Origin: CAYMJA01 sp964391095
GTDB taxonomy: Bacteria > Patescibacteriota > Minisyncoccia > Minisyncoccales > GWA2-38-27
Length of the DNA: 30,253 nt
NCBI GenBank assembly: GCA_964391095.1
Contig: CAYMJA010000007.1
Span: 1 to 30,253 of the forward strand
Direction: 5' to 3'
The notes below the pieces were generated by a model that ran no database searches, was not told where the DNA came from, and saw only the letters and a list, made by a program, of their open reading frames with translations. Below, piece by piece: positions 1 through 8,105 of the stretch. A program made the position numbers and the translations under genes. The first letter of the stretch is position 1; the number at the start of each line of letters is the position of its first letter.

Positions 1-59
1 GCTTTTTACACCGTTACAGTTTAGCAAACTGCTTCCTTACCAATTCGGAGCACTCCTCC
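1..59 (-). tRNA. tRNA-Ser(GCU), 3' end cut by window edge
   Basis: Read on the minus strand, the acceptor strand GGAGGAG starts at 59. A D-arm follows, then an anticodon arm whose loop carries GCT between CAGTT-type stem halves. The start of a long variable arm runs off the window at position 1, so T-arm and 3' end are not visible. Serine identity rests on the GCU anticodon and the long variable region. A consensus-like promoter lies just upstream. Confidence 0.85.
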
Positions 60-70
60 TAAGTGTTTTT

Positions 71-99
71 ATTCTACCCATTAAAATCAATCAAGTCAA
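71..99 (-). promoter_or_regulatory. Sigma70-type promoter of tRNA-Ser(GCU)
   Basis: On the minus strand TTGACT (99-94) and TAGAAT (76-71) are separated by exactly 17 nt, and transcription would start about 5 nt before the tRNA. It lies back to back with the weaker plus-strand promoter of tRNA-Arg. Confidence 0.7.
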
Positions 100-128
100 T
101 TGATTTTAGACAATTTTTATGATAAATT
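100..128 (+). promoter_or_regulatory. Putative promoter of tRNA-Arg
   Basis: TTGATT (100-105) and TAAATT (123-128) are separated by 17 nt; TATGAT at 118-123 is an alternative -10. Transcription would begin a few bases before the tRNA at 140. The -35 element directly abuts the opposing -35 of the tRNA-Ser promoter. Confidence 0.45.
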
Positions 129-139
129 AAAAAAGCATT

Positions 140-212
140 GCCCTCGTAGTTTAACGGATAAAACGTTTCCCCGCGGAGGAAAAAAGTGTAGGTTCGATTC
201 CTACCGAGGGCA
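140..212 (+). tRNA. tRNA-Arg(GCG) with C at position 33
   Basis: A full cloverleaf is visible: acceptor GCCCTCG (140-146) with CGAGGGC (205-211), D-stem GTTT/AAAC, anticodon stem TTTCC/GGAAA, T-stem GTAGG/CCTAC around TTCGATT, and discriminator A212. The 7-nt anticodon loop is CCGCGGA, giving anticodon GCG (Arg, CGC) and an unusual C at position 33 in place of the near-universal U. No CCA is encoded. Bacteria usually read CGC with an inosine-modified ACG anticodon, so both features deserve a check for sequence error. Confidence 0.85.
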
Positions 213-274
213 TTTATGGTTCGTTGCTTAAATTCACTGTTTAAATTGAGATTTTAAACAGTTTTGTTCACTTT

Positions 275-2464
275 ATGAATCTTTTTACGCCTATTGAAAA
301 AATTTCTCGGATAGGCCCTGTTTATCAAAAAAAATTAAAAAAATTAGGAATTAAAACTATCCAGGACCTGCTTTTTCATTTTCCTCATCGCTATGAGGAT
401 TTTTCGAATATTGTTCCTATTTCAGACATAAGAATAAATAACACTTGTACTGTTCAGGGCAAAATTCTTGAAATTAAAAACTCCAGAACCTGGAAAAAAA
501 GAATGATTTTAACTCAAGGGCTGATTGAAGATAAGACAGCGGCAATAAGAGCAGTTTGGTTTAACCAACCCTATTTAATAAATACCCTAAAAATAGGAGA
601 TAATGTTTTTCTTTCAGGAAAAGTAGTTTTAGGAAATGATGGAATATATTTTACAAATCCTGCTTATGAAAAGTTTCGTGCTTCAGAATTCAAGTTTCAA
701 GACCTTGTCCATACAGGTAGATTGGTTCCGGTTTATCCAGAAACTGAAAGATTGTCTTCGAGATGGTTCCGTTTTATCCTAAAACCCCTCCTAACTGAAT
801 TTAAAAATGAAATTCCAGAAACCTTGCCAGAGAAGATAGTAAAAGAAAACAATCTCCTGCCGATAAGTAAGGCTCTCTGGCAAATTCATTTTCCGGATTC
901 AGAGAACTTAGCCAAAGCAGCTCAAGAAAGATTTTCTTTTGAAGAACTTTTTTTTATTGAGCTTTTTGTCCTTAAAGAAAGAGTAAAATTAAGCAAAGAA
1001 AAAGCAACTGCTTTTCCTTTTAACTTAGAGTTAATGAAAAAATTTGTTGCTTCTTTGCCTTTCAAACTAACTGATGCTCAAAAAAAATCTGCCTGGCAGA
1101 TTCTAAAGGACTTGGAAAAACCGCGGCCAATGAACCGTCTTCTTGAAGGAGATGTTGGTTCAGGCAAAACAGTAGTGGCAGCTATGGCGGCTTTAAATGT
1201 AGCTAAGTTGGGTTATCAAGTGGCTTTTATGGCTCCAACTGAAATTTTAGTTAAACAACACTTTCGGGAAATTTCCAAACTGCTTGATGGTTTTAATCTA
1301 AATATTGGCTTATTGACCGGGAAACAAGACCAATTTCGTTCAAAAAAATTAAAAAACGAAGTAATTGAAATTTCTCGGAAAAAATTATTAGAAAAAACAG
1401 CGAATGGTGAGTTGAATATTTTAATTGGCACCCACGCCTTAATCCAAGATAAAGTAAAATTCGGGAAATTGGGATTACTAATTTTAGATGAACAACATCG
1501 TTTTGGCGTAGAACAAAGAGCCAAACTCTGTAAATCCTCCCCGGTTTTGGAAACTAAGGTTTGGGGGGACAAATCACCAAAACATGTTGATAGGCAAAAA
1601 AGAATTCCTCACTTACTTTCAATGACTGCCACCCCTATTCCCCGCACCCTTGCTCTAACTGTTTACGGCGACCTGGATCTTTCTTTAATTGACGAATTAC
1701 CCAAAGGAAGAAAAAAAATAATTACCAAAGTAGTAAGTCCAGAAAATCGGGAAGAATCCTACAATTTTATCAGAAAGCAGGTTAAAAAAGGAAGACAAGT
1801 ATTTGTAATTTGTCCAAGAATTGAAGGGAATCATAATGGAGAAATGAGACAGTCAGATTCCCGGTTCAGCTGGGCTAAAGTAAAGGCGGTGGAGGAGGAA
1901 TATGAGAAATTATCAAAAGAAATTTTTCCTGATTTAAAAATGGGCATGCTTCACGGGAAATTAGCAGGGAAAGAAAAAGAAAAAATAATGAAGGACTTTA
2001 AAAACAAAAAAATTGATATCTTAGTTTCAACCTCGGTGGTTGAGGTAGGAATTGATATCCCTAATGCCACGGTAATGATGATTGAGGGAGCCGAGAGATT
2101 CGGCTTGGCTCAACTCCATCAATTTAGAGGAAGGGTAGGTAGAGCGGGCTATCAGTCCTATTGTCTTTTATTTACTGATTCACCGGCTAAAAAGACCCGT
2201 CAGCGCCTCAAAGCTCTAATTACCTCTGAAAATGGTTTTACTTTGGCTGAAAAGGACTTGGAAATTCGGGGACCCGGCGATTTTACCGGCACCAGACAAT
2301 GGGGCATACCAGATTTAATGATGAACTCTCTTACCAATATACATTTAGTGGAAAAAACTAGAGAATCAGCCAAAGAAATTTTATTAGAAGACCCAACATT
2401 AAAAAAATATCCCGCTTTGCGGGACAAACTAAAAAGATTTAGAGAAAGAATACACCTGGAGTAA
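275..2464 (+). CDS. recG: ATP-dependent DNA helicase RecG
   Basis: This is RecG, the superfamily 2 helicase that reverses stalled replication forks and branch-migrates Holliday junctions. The N-terminal part (about 1-240) holds the wedge/OB domain. Walker A GDVGSGKT is near residues 292-299, the DEQHRFG box near 405, the TATPIPRT motif near 451, and motif VI QFRGRVGR near 620. At 729 aa the length is normal to slightly long, with an extra segment of about 20 residues after the DEQH box (SSPVLETKVWGDKSPKH region) that the family normally lacks. There is no obvious Shine-Dalgarno before the ATG. It converges with the glycosyltransferase gene, with one base between the two stop codons. Confidence 0.97.
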   Translation: MNLFTPIEKISRIGPVYQKKLKKLGIKTIQDLLFHFPHRYEDFSNIVPISDIRINNTCTVQGKILEIKNSRTWKKRMILTQGLIEDKTAAIRAVWFNQPYLINTLKIGDNVFLSGKVVLGNDGIYFTNPAYEKFRASEFKFQDLVHTGRLVPVYPETERLSSRWFRFILKPLLTEFKNEIPETLPEKIVKENNLLPISKALWQIHFPDSENLAKAAQERFSFEELFFIELFVLKERVKLSKEKATAFPFNLELMKKFVASLPFKLTDAQKKSAWQILKDLEKPRPMNRLLEGDVGSGKTVVAAMAALNVAKLGYQVAFMAPTEILVKQHFREISKLLDGFNLNIGLLTGKQDQFRSKKLKNEVIEISRKKLLEKTANGELNILIGTHALIQDKVKFGKLGLLILDEQHRFGVEQRAKLCKSSPVLETKVWGDKSPKHVDRQKRIPHLLSMTATPIPRTLALTVYGDLDLSLIDELPKGRKKIITKVVSPENREESYNFIRKQVKKGRQVFVICPRIEGNHNGEMRQSDSRFSWAKVKAVEEEYEKLSKEIFPDLKMGMLHGKLAGKEKEKIMKDFKNKKIDILVSTSVVEVGIDIPNATVMMIEGAERFGLAQLHQFRGRVGRAGYQSYCLLFTDSPAKKTRQRLKALITSENGFTLAEKDLEIRGPGDFTGTRQWGIPDLMMNSLTNIHLVEKTRESAKEILLEDPTLKKYPALRDKLKRFRERIHLE

Positions 2465-2465
2465 G

Positions 2466-4031
2466 TCAACGAAACTGTTTTCGGACTTTCTCTGTTGGCC
2501 AAAAACCCATATACTTTCCCAACATCCATCTTGTCTGAGCATCAAGGGCAGGCAGGGAAGTAAAAAATATCATCATTATAGGAAATAAAATCCAGCCAAA
2601 GGCGAAAATTAAATATTTAAAGCGACCGTATTTTAGGGGCTTGGGGGGAAGTAAAAGAAAACTTAAATAAGCAGAACTAATCAAACCAATCATAGCTAAG
2701 GTCATAATTCGGCTGATTGCTCTTGGTAGATTATAAGAAATTAAGGTCTGAGAAAATTCAGGTCCTCCTAAAATTAAGGGGAGCCAACCCAACAAGAAAA
2801 TCATAATACTGACAGTCGCCCAGCAAAAATGTCCCTGAATTAATTCCCATCCTAAGGAAATCTTTTTAAAAAAAGAGATTTTTTTATTTTTTAGAAAACC
2901 AAAAAGAAAATAGGGTATATCTCCCACCCCATAAGCCCATCTTCTTTGTTGTTTGTAGATATTAATTAAATTCTTCCAAAAACTTTTTGTTACATTAGCA
3001 TCCATAGAAATCGGATAATACAAGGGCTGAACCTGATAATTTCCGTTATATCTTAAAAAACACTGCCAGAAAATTCTCGAATCGTCTGAGATAACATTAG
3101 TTTGTTTAAAGCCGACATCTACTAAGGCCTGAAAACTCATTGAGTGAGAAGAAAAAGTAACTAATTTTTCTGGTCGTTCTTGGTTGATGGTATGCCAAAA
3201 ACTAGAAGAAAAAGAAAAAATTCGAGAAATTACCGGTGCCTGCCAGATATTATTAACATAAAGAGGAATTGGCTGGAAACTGGTTCTGGTAGGTCTATCC
3301 GAGGTTAAATAGTAATAAGTTAAACAACTAAAATATTTTGGAAAAACACAAGTATCAGCATCAAAAGAAGAAAAAATTATACTTTCATAAGGAATTCTTA
3401 AAGAATCAATAATTATCTCTTTTGCTTTTTTTACTGCCCAAGTTTCATTAGAGCCCTTGCCCGCAATTTCCCCTGATAAATTAGCCGGGTGCCAAGTTGT
3501 TATGAATTTAAAAAATTTTGAGCCAAATTCCCTTTCAATCTCCTGAGCTGTCTTTTCAGCAACACCTCTTGCCCCTTCTTCACAACCTAAGACTACAATC
3601 ATTTTGTCTTTTGGGTAATCGATATTCTCCAAAGCCCTGAAAGTGTCTCGCATAATCTCTAAAGATTCTTTATACATCGGAATAACAACTAAATGATAAA
3701 CATCACGCCAATTTTTAACAGCAGATAGCAAGTTATTGGTTATGGGTAGTGAATTAAGTTTTTCTATCCAATCAATCGCTTCGTTTTTTTTCATCTTTTG
3801 ATAACCCGACCAAAGATAGAAAGAAAAATAAATTGTTCTAAAAAACCAAAAAACAGTAAAAGCAATAATAAAAATAGCAATCCATAAAGGTTGCCACCAA
3901 GAAAGAAAAATAACTAAAAACAAAACTCCCCAGGATAAAGCTCCTGGAAAGATTTCAAAGAATCTAAAAATAACTCTCTCTTTTAGATTTTCCAAATCCC
4001 GGGCCCTGCCAATTTTAAGGTAATAATCCAT
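2466..4031 (-). CDS. Membrane-bound family 2 glycosyltransferase
   Basis: This is a polytopic inverting glycosyltransferase of the cellulose/hyaluronan synthase style (GT2). Two membrane segments lie at about residues 28-72. The cytoplasmic GT-A domain follows, with the DAD motif (FDADTCV), the ISDDSRIFW acceptor-site motif and the processive-type QQRRWAYG (Q-x-x-R-W) motif. Three or four membrane segments form the C-terminus. It probably polymerises or exports an envelope sugar; donor and product cannot be read from sequence. It lies 29 nt downstream of the cysteine-rich surface protein gene and is likely co-transcribed with it, which suggests a role in decorating the cell surface (inference). 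It ends in TGA, showing normal stop use. Confidence 0.9.
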   Translation of the reverse strand: MDYYLKIGRARDLENLKERVIFRFFEIFPGALSWGVLFLVIFLSWWQPLWIAIFIIAFTVFWFFRTIYFSFYLWSGYQKMKKNEAIDWIEKLNSLPITNNLLSAVKNWRDVYHLVVIPMYKESLEIMRDTFRALENIDYPKDKMIVVLGCEEGARGVAEKTAQEIEREFGSKFFKFITTWHPANLSGEIAGKGSNETWAVKKAKEIIIDSLRIPYESIIFSSFDADTCVFPKYFSCLTYYYLTSDRPTRTSFQPIPLYVNNIWQAPVISRIFSFSSSFWHTINQERPEKLVTFSSHSMSFQALVDVGFKQTNVISDDSRIFWQCFLRYNGNYQVQPLYYPISMDANVTKSFWKNLINIYKQQRRWAYGVGDIPYFLFGFLKNKKISFFKKISLGWELIQGHFCWATVSIMIFLLGWLPLILGGPEFSQTLISYNLPRAISRIMTLAMIGLISSAYLSFLLLPPKPLKYGRFKYLIFAFGWILFPIMMIFFTSLPALDAQTRWMLGKYMGFWPTEKVRKQFR

Positions 4032-4060
4032 TATTTTTAACCAACATCTTTTGCTGGTTT

Positions 4061-5422
4061 TTACTCCCTTTCTTTTTTAAATAGCCAGTACAGCAAAAGG
4101 ATTGCTACTAACCCCAATAAAAGCCAAATATACCATTTTTTAAGAAGAGATTTCAGGGTTAGTCCTACAGCAGCTTTTCCTGTTTCTAATCCTTGAGGAC
4201 AATCCTTAGAACAAGTATCATTGTTCTCTTCACAATTACAAATGTCATCGTCGCAGTGCTCACAATTTTCGCAATAATCTGGAGAACCAATTTCACAGGT
4301 CGTTCCATCGCATTTTAAAATATTAAAACAGGTACTGTTTTCGCATCCATCAACAGTGCAGGCATTATCGTCCAAACATTCCTGATATTTATCCTGTCTC
4401 GCTCCATTCGAATCAAACCAATATATATCATTATCATAACAATCTTTTCTATACGCTTTACTATAATAACCAGCGCAACTTGAACTATATTGACATTGAG
4501 AATTACCAACTATACAAACCTCATTTGATGAGCAGTAATCAGAAATTTTCCAATTAGTCCAGGGCAGCCATTTGTGCCAGCTGCCGCTACATTGAGAACT
4601 ATTTCCTGAACAATATTGAAATCTGGTTTTTGTTCTTTTAGCAACATCTGCTCCGCAATCTAAACCCCAGGGGCACCCGTATTGAGTTTTAGTTTCAAAA
4701 TCACAAATCCGGGTAGAGGGTCTATAATGACAGCCGTCACAGCAGGGTCCCTTGGAACACTCACAGGAACTTACACAACTTGAATCATAATCACAACTAT
4801 AAACGCATTTTCCTCCTGAACAATACCGATTAGGCCTTTCATCATCATCGCAAGTTCCGTATCCACAAGAAGTACTGCCCGAACAGAACCGAGGTGATGA
4901 CCATTCTAAACAGGAATCAGAGTCATAATTTCCGCATATTTGTCTGTGGGTCCTGTCATAACAACGGGTTTGGCCGCTATAAGAACATTTATCAGTGCAA
5001 GAAGGAGAAGAAGAATCCAAAACGACTACATCAATATATTCAGGAGAGGTAAAAGCAGATTCTTTTTCCCACCAAGCCCAACTATAATCTGAACTCTTGC
5101 CAACAACTTTACCCCGATATCTATAAGTAGCGGGTGAACCCTCATTTATTGTCCAGGTTTTGGTAGCCGAAATCCCTGAAACATCCTGCCGATGCCAACG
5201 ACCCTGATAGTACACTTCAAACCTAATAAGGTCATTGTTATCTTGACCAGTAATGGAAATTGTAATTGATTCTCCTACACGAACCTGTCTCGGGCTCACA
5301 GAGAGGGTTCCTGAAACCGGGTCATTGGCTAAAACAGGAGGATTAACAATAGCCAAGCCCCCAAAAAGAAAAAACAAGGTAAATACAATAATTATAAAAA
5401 GTTTTTTGGAATTTGTTTTCAT
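4061..5422 (-). CDS. Cysteine-rich, membrane-anchored surface protein
   Basis: I do not recognise a named family. The protein has an N-terminal signal segment (about residues 8-32, ending near VLA-ND). An Ig-like beta-sandwich region spans about 35-135, with SVSPRQVRVGESITISI-type strands. Then a region of about 275 residues carries around 40 cysteines in short modules. A single C-terminal membrane anchor (about 427-449) is followed by a basic KKERE tail. The layout implies an exported, disulfide-rich protein tethered to the membrane and facing outward. It is first in an operon with the downstream glycosyltransferase, preceded by a good promoter. Disulfide formation would need an oxidase encoded elsewhere. 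Confidence 0.8.
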   Translation of the reverse strand: MKTNSKKLFIIIVFTLFFLFGGLAIVNPPVLANDPVSGTLSVSPRQVRVGESITISITGQDNNDLIRFEVYYQGRWHRQDVSGISATKTWTINEGSPATYRYRGKVVGKSSDYSWAWWEKESAFTSPEYIDVVVLDSSSPSCTDKCSYSGQTRCYDRTHRQICGNYDSDSCLEWSSPRFCSGSTSCGYGTCDDDERPNRYCSGGKCVYSCDYDSSCVSSCECSKGPCCDGCHYRPSTRICDFETKTQYGCPWGLDCGADVAKRTKTRFQYCSGNSSQCSGSWHKWLPWTNWKISDYCSSNEVCIVGNSQCQYSSSCAGYYSKAYRKDCYDNDIYWFDSNGARQDKYQECLDDNACTVDGCENSTCFNILKCDGTTCEIGSPDYCENCEHCDDDICNCEENNDTCSKDCPQGLETGKAAVGLTLKSLLKKWYIWLLLGLVAILLLYWLFKKERE

Positions 5423-5459
5423 AATAAAGCCGACTTTACTAATTAACTTAATAACCTAA

Positions 5460-5488
5460 ACATTAGCACGGCTTTCATAATCTGTCAA
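5460..5488 (-). promoter_or_regulatory. Sigma70-type promoter of the surface operon
   Basis: On the minus strand TTGACA (5488-5483) and TAATGT (5465-5460) are separated by 17 nt, about 38 nt before the ATG at 5422. It starts about 15 bases beyond the terminator of the upstream gene. Confidence 0.7.
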
Positions 5489-5503
5489 GTCTTTAAAAGA
5501 AAG

Positions 5504-5525
5504 AGGCGATCCTTTTGGATCGCCT
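5504..5525 (-). terminator. Rho-independent terminator
   Basis: A perfect 9-bp stem (AGGCGATCC with its complement) encloses a 4-nt loop and is followed on the minus strand by a T-rich run. It lies 15 nt after the stop of the Arg/Tyr-repeat gene. Confidence 0.85.
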
Positions 5526-5540
5526 TTAGTCGTAGATATG

Positions 5541-5933
5541 TTAGAAGTCCAGTATGATTCCGGGCAGTCTAACTCCTACAGACCAACAACTGTGACCATG
5601 GCAATGACTATAACTAACGTAGCAGTCGGAATAGCCATCATAGTAGCCATTGGAATAGCCATCGGAATAACCTGAGTAATAGGAATAGCGACGATACTGA
5701 CGACGGTAACGACGGTCAGTATAATCTCTGCGGTCGACATGGCGACGAACAGAGCGACTACGATAGTCAGTATCATCTCTGCGGTAATCGTCATAGCGAC
5801 GAACAGAGCGACTACGACGATTAGCACGATTGAAAGCAAAGTCAGTCCATTGTCCAGCCACAGTGATATTGGGCATAACTGCCATCATCAACACCGCTAA
5901 ACCTATCAGTACGAGCTTTTTCATTTTAATCAC
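5541..5933 (-). CDS. Secreted Arg/Tyr/Ser-repeat orphan protein
   Basis: This 130-residue orphan begins with a clear signal peptide (MIKMKKLVLIGLAVLMMAV, cleavage probably near VAG). A strongly basic repeat region (about 35-82) follows, in which YRSRSVRR units recur with aspartates and tyrosines. A Tyr/Gly/Ser segment (YSDGYSNGYYDGYSD, about 88-103) and a His/Cys-containing tail (HCHGHSCWSVGV) complete it. The repeat is also visible in DNA with a 54-nt period. It has a strong ribosome-binding site (GAGAGGAG), a perfect promoter and its own terminator, so it is probably highly expressed alone. It may bind an anionic envelope polymer or nucleic acid outside the cell, but that is speculation. 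Confidence 0.75.
   Translation of the reverse strand: MIKMKKLVLIGLAVLMMAVMPNITVAGQWTDFAFNRANRRSRSVRRYDDYRRDDTDYRSRSVRRHVDRRDYTDRRYRRQYRRYSYYSGYSDGYSNGYYDGYSDCYVSYSHCHGHSCWSVGVRLPGIILDF
5742..5817 (-). repeat. Coding tandem repeat, 54-nt period
   Basis: An identical stretch of about 22 bases at 5742-5763 recurs at 5796-5817 (18 codons apart) and encodes the repeated RSRSVRR unit. Flanking sequence is also similar, indicating a recent internal duplication. Confidence 0.75.
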
Positions 5934-5983
5934 TCCTCTCTTAAAATTACTTTTCTGTATTCTTCTTTTAAGCTTCTATTTAC

Positions 5984-6012
5984 ATTATACACCCTACTCG
6001 CAAATTTGTCAA
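5984..6012 (-). promoter_or_regulatory. Perfect consensus sigma70 promoter
   Basis: On the minus strand TTGACA (6012-6007), a 17-nt spacer and TATAAT (5989-5984) match the bacterial housekeeping consensus at every position. It drives the Arg/Tyr-repeat gene at 5933 and starts 16 nt after the tRNA-Glu gene ends. Confidence 0.85.
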
Positions 6013-6028
6013 GGGTTGTTGCTCTTTG

Positions 6029-6100
6029 CGGCCCCATGGGTAGTCGAAACCCAATTTTCAGGATGAAAACCTGATGTCCTATCCGTTAGACGATGGGGCC
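6029..6100 (-). tRNA. tRNA-Glu(UUC)
   Basis: On the minus strand, acceptor GGCCCCA (6100-6094) pairs with TGGGGCC (6036-6030). Anticodon stem TCAGG/CCTGA encloses TTTTCAT, giving anticodon TTC. The T-arm is TTGGG/CCCAT-like around a TTTCGACTA region. Discriminator G; no encoded CCA. Confidence 0.93.
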
Positions 6101-6114
6101 AGATTCCGTCTATT

Positions 6115-6143
6115 ATTCTATCTTAAAATTTGAAAAAAAGCAA
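6115..6143 (-). promoter_or_regulatory. Promoter of tRNA-Glu
   Basis: On the minus strand TTGCTT (6143-6138) and TAGAAT (6120-6115) lie 17 nt apart, placing the start a few bases before the tRNA. Confidence 0.6.
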
Positions 6144-6164
6144 GAAAAAAATTAAAATAATTAT

Positions 6165-7367
6165 ATGATTATTTTAGCCGTTGAAACATCTTGTGATGAT
6201 ACCTGTATAAGCATATTAAATATCAAAAATCAAAAATCAAAAATTAGAGACTCTAAGTTTGAGATTCTTTCTAATATCATTTCCTCACAGGTAAAAATCC
6301 ATCAAAAATATGGAGGAGTTTATCCTTTTTTGGCGAAAAGAGAACACCAGCGCAATCTTGCTTCAGTGCTAAAACAATCTTTATTAGAAGCAAAATTGCT
6401 AAAATCAAAAATTAAACATCAAATATCAAAAACACAAATCAAAATTCAAAAATTAAAAGAAATTTTAAAACGAGAAGAAGTCCTTTATCAACAATTAGAA
6501 GAGTTTTTAAAAAATTATCAAAAACCGAAAATTGATGCGATTGCGATAACAATAGGCCCTGGTTTAGAGCCCTGTCTATGGGTAGGAGTAAATTTTGCCA
6601 AAGCTCTCTCTTATTATTGGAATCTGCCAATTATTCCGGTTAACCATATTGAAGCACATATACTTGCCAACTGGCTTTCGCCAGTTGGCAATGTCAAACA
6701 TCAAATATCAAATGTCAAAACTTTGTTTCCTGCGGTTTGTTTAGTGGTCAGCGGAGGGCATACTCAGCTCATTTTAATGAACAATTTTGGCAAATACAAA
6801 ATTTTAGGCGAAACAAGAGATGACGCAGCTGGAGAATGTTTTGACAAGGTAGCCAGAATCTTAGGGCTTGATTATCCCGGCGGCCCGGCTATCGCCGCCC
6901 AAGCCCAAATCGTCCGAGGACAGGCCTCGGTCAAATTACCAAGACCAATGATAAAACAAAAAAACTATGACTTTAGTTTTTCAGGCCTAAAAACCGCGGT
7001 CTTATATAATTTTAAAAAACAATCTCCAAAAAATAGGAAAAAAGAAAAATATATTAAAGAAATATGCTATGAAACCCAGCAGGCTATTGTTGATGTTTTA
7101 ATTAAAAAAACAATAAAAGCGGCTAAAAATTATAAGGCAAAAGCTATAATATTAGGCGGAGGCGTAGCCGCCAATCGTCAGTTTAGAATACAATTTCAAC
7201 AGAAATTGAAAAAAGAAAAATTAAGTTTCAAGTTTTATGTTCCAGGTTTCAAGTTCTGTACCGATAACGCTGTAATGGTGGGAATAGCCGGTTATTATAA
7301 CTGGCTGAAAGGAAAAACTAAAACTTGGCAGAAAATTAAAGCAGACGCAAATTTAAGGATAGATTAA
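6165..7367 (+). CDS. tsaD: tRNA N6-threonylcarbamoyladenosine transferase TsaD
   Basis: TsaD (Gcp/YgjD, Kae1 family) transfers threonylcarbamoyl from TC-AMP to A37 of ANN-decoding tRNAs. The N-terminal AVETSCDDT motif is present, as are the metal ligands in NHIEAH (H161, H165), the SGGHTQL motif, DDAAGECFDKVARILGL, FSFSGLKTA and the GGGVAANRQ and CTDNA motifs. So the ASKHA core is complete. The protein is 400 aa against roughly 340 for the family. The excess sits in three segments that the family lacks (residues about 20-34, 82-115 and 172-184), each made of 7-nt-period repeat DNA; the last also includes a 12-bp palindrome. It is a lone gene, divergent from tRNA-Glu. Confidence 0.95.
   Translation: MIILAVETSCDDTCISILNIKNQKSKIRDSKFEILSNIISSQVKIHQKYGGVYPFLAKREHQRNLASVLKQSLLEAKLLKSKIKHQISKTQIKIQKLKEILKREEVLYQQLEEFLKNYQKPKIDAIAITIGPGLEPCLWVGVNFAKALSYYWNLPIIPVNHIEAHILANWLSPVGNVKHQISNVKTLFPAVCLVVSGGHTQLILMNNFGKYKILGETRDDAAGECFDKVARILGLDYPGGPAIAAQAQIVRGQASVKLPRPMIKQKNYDFSFSGLKTAVLYNFKKQSPKNRKKEKYIKEICYETQQAIVDVLIKKTIKAAKNYKAKAIILGGGVAANRQFRIQFQQKLKKEKLSFKFYVPGFKFCTDNAVMVGIAGYYNWLKGKTKTWQKIKADANLRID
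6222..6250 (+). repeat. Heptanucleotide-period repeat inside tsaD (site 1)
   Basis: Three exact ATCAAAA heptamers are followed by ATTAGAG, encoding a KNQKSKI-type peptide near residue 22 of TsaD, where the family has a short loop. The period is 7 nt. Confidence 0.8.
6402..6459 (+). repeat. Heptanucleotide-period repeat inside tsaD (site 2)
   Basis: Eight degenerate heptamers (AATCAAA, AATTAAA, CATCAAA, TATCAAA and variants), with one phase slip, encode a lysine/glutamine/isoleucine-rich insert (about residues 82-98) absent from other TsaD proteins. Confidence 0.8.
6664..6691 (+). repeat. Perfect 12-bp palindrome inside tsaD
   Basis: TTGCCAACTGGC, loop TTTC, and the exact complement lie inside the coding sequence just after the metal-binding NHIEAH motif and run straight into heptamer repeat site 3. 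It encodes ANWLSPVGN, which is not family sequence. Confidence 0.85.
6691..6718 (+). repeat. Heptanucleotide-period repeat inside tsaD (site 3)
   Basis: Four in-phase heptamers (ATGTCAA, ACATCAA, ATATCAA, ATGTCAA) directly follow the palindrome and encode VKHQISNVK. Confidence 0.85.
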
Positions 7368-7400
7368 AATTCATTCAGGATATTTATACTAAAAAAAAGA

Positions 7401-7432
7401 AGCCCCTATACAAGAAAAAACGTATAAGGGCT
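7401..7432 (-). terminator. Rho-independent terminator
   Basis: An 11-position stem with one mismatch (AGCCCcTATAC against GTATAaGGGCT) and an A-rich loop is followed on the minus strand by a run of eight T. It ends the orphan gene at 7462 and lies tail to tail with tsaD. Confidence 0.85.
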
Positions 7433-7461
7433 TTATCATTGGATTAAGTATCCAGGGACTA

Positions 7462-8085
7462 CTACTTGCGGACAGCGAGGAAGTGGAAGTGCCGACTCCA
7501 CTTGCCCTTTTTAAAGCGGACTAGACGTAGACAACGCCTATCAGAATCACCGTTGAGGATAGGAATGTAAGAGCAGTTATCCGGGCCAACCCAGACAGAA
7601 CCCAGAGCAATTATAGGAAACTGCTGCTGGAGTTCGGGATTAGCTTCTCCTAAAGCAAGGAGTGTTCGGATGGTGGCAGGACGCCAGCCTTTCTTTCCCA
7701 TTTCCTGAATCGCATCCGGCAATTCAATATCTTGGTCAAAGTGGAAAAGTCTTAGGCTTATTTCTCTCTGACCTCTCTCCTCATTGCCTATTGGGAAATG
7801 GTTTCCCGTGATACTCGGCCCAATCCAATCGTAGTGTCCTGCTCTGATTGAATCCTTCAAGCTACGGTCGTAATCAACTACGAGTTGGAAAACGTTCTTC
7901 GCCCTCTTTCTATCCTTTACAATAAGGTCAGCTATCTGTCCCCAGAGACCATCTGCTTCGGGAGTAGTAAGATGATGAATGTCACCATCATCGCCACCCC
8001 TCTTCTGAACCTCACTCACGAGACGGGTAAAGATGCCTGTCAGTAGACCTGCACCACTCACAATTGCGGACCTTCTCTTTGACAT
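7462..8085 (-). CDS. CPR-type orphan protein with structured leader
   Basis: I cannot assign a function. The 207-residue protein has a short N-terminal hydrophobic stretch (about 8-22), an acidic/basic middle and a conserved-looking C-terminal part. That part reads GKKGWRPATIRTLLALGE, FPIIALGSVW, then SRHFHFLAVRK at the very end. I recall similar tails (FPIVALGSVW with a terminal FLAVRK) in uncharacterised, often multicopy CPR proteins, but cannot confirm this here. Base use is visibly richer in GC than the neighbours. It has a strong Shine-Dalgarno (GGAAGGAG, about 9 nt before ATG), a perfect promoter about 200 nt upstream, a leader with several stable hairpins and its own terminator. Strong, regulated, stand-alone expression is likely. 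Confidence 0.75.
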   Translation of the reverse strand: MSKRRSAIVSGAGLLTGIFTRLVSEVQKRGGDDGDIHHLTTPEADGLWGQIADLIVKDRKRAKNVFQLVVDYDRSLKDSIRAGHYDWIGPSITGNHFPIGNEERGQREISLRLFHFDQDIELPDAIQEMGKKGWRPATIRTLLALGEANPELQQQFPIIALGSVWVGPDNCSYIPILNGDSDRRCLRLVRFKKGKWSRHFHFLAVRK

Positions 8086-8105
8086 AATAGTTCTCCTTCC
8101 ATTTT

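Noticed and set aside
2466..4031. UGA recoding (Gracilibacteria-type code)
   Set aside because: UGA ends the glycosyltransferase and DUF763 frames at sensible positions, and no internal UGA is needed in any conserved gene here.
6222..6718. CRISPR array
   Set aside because: The repeats are 7 nt, degenerate, without unique spacers and inside a complete tsaD reading frame.
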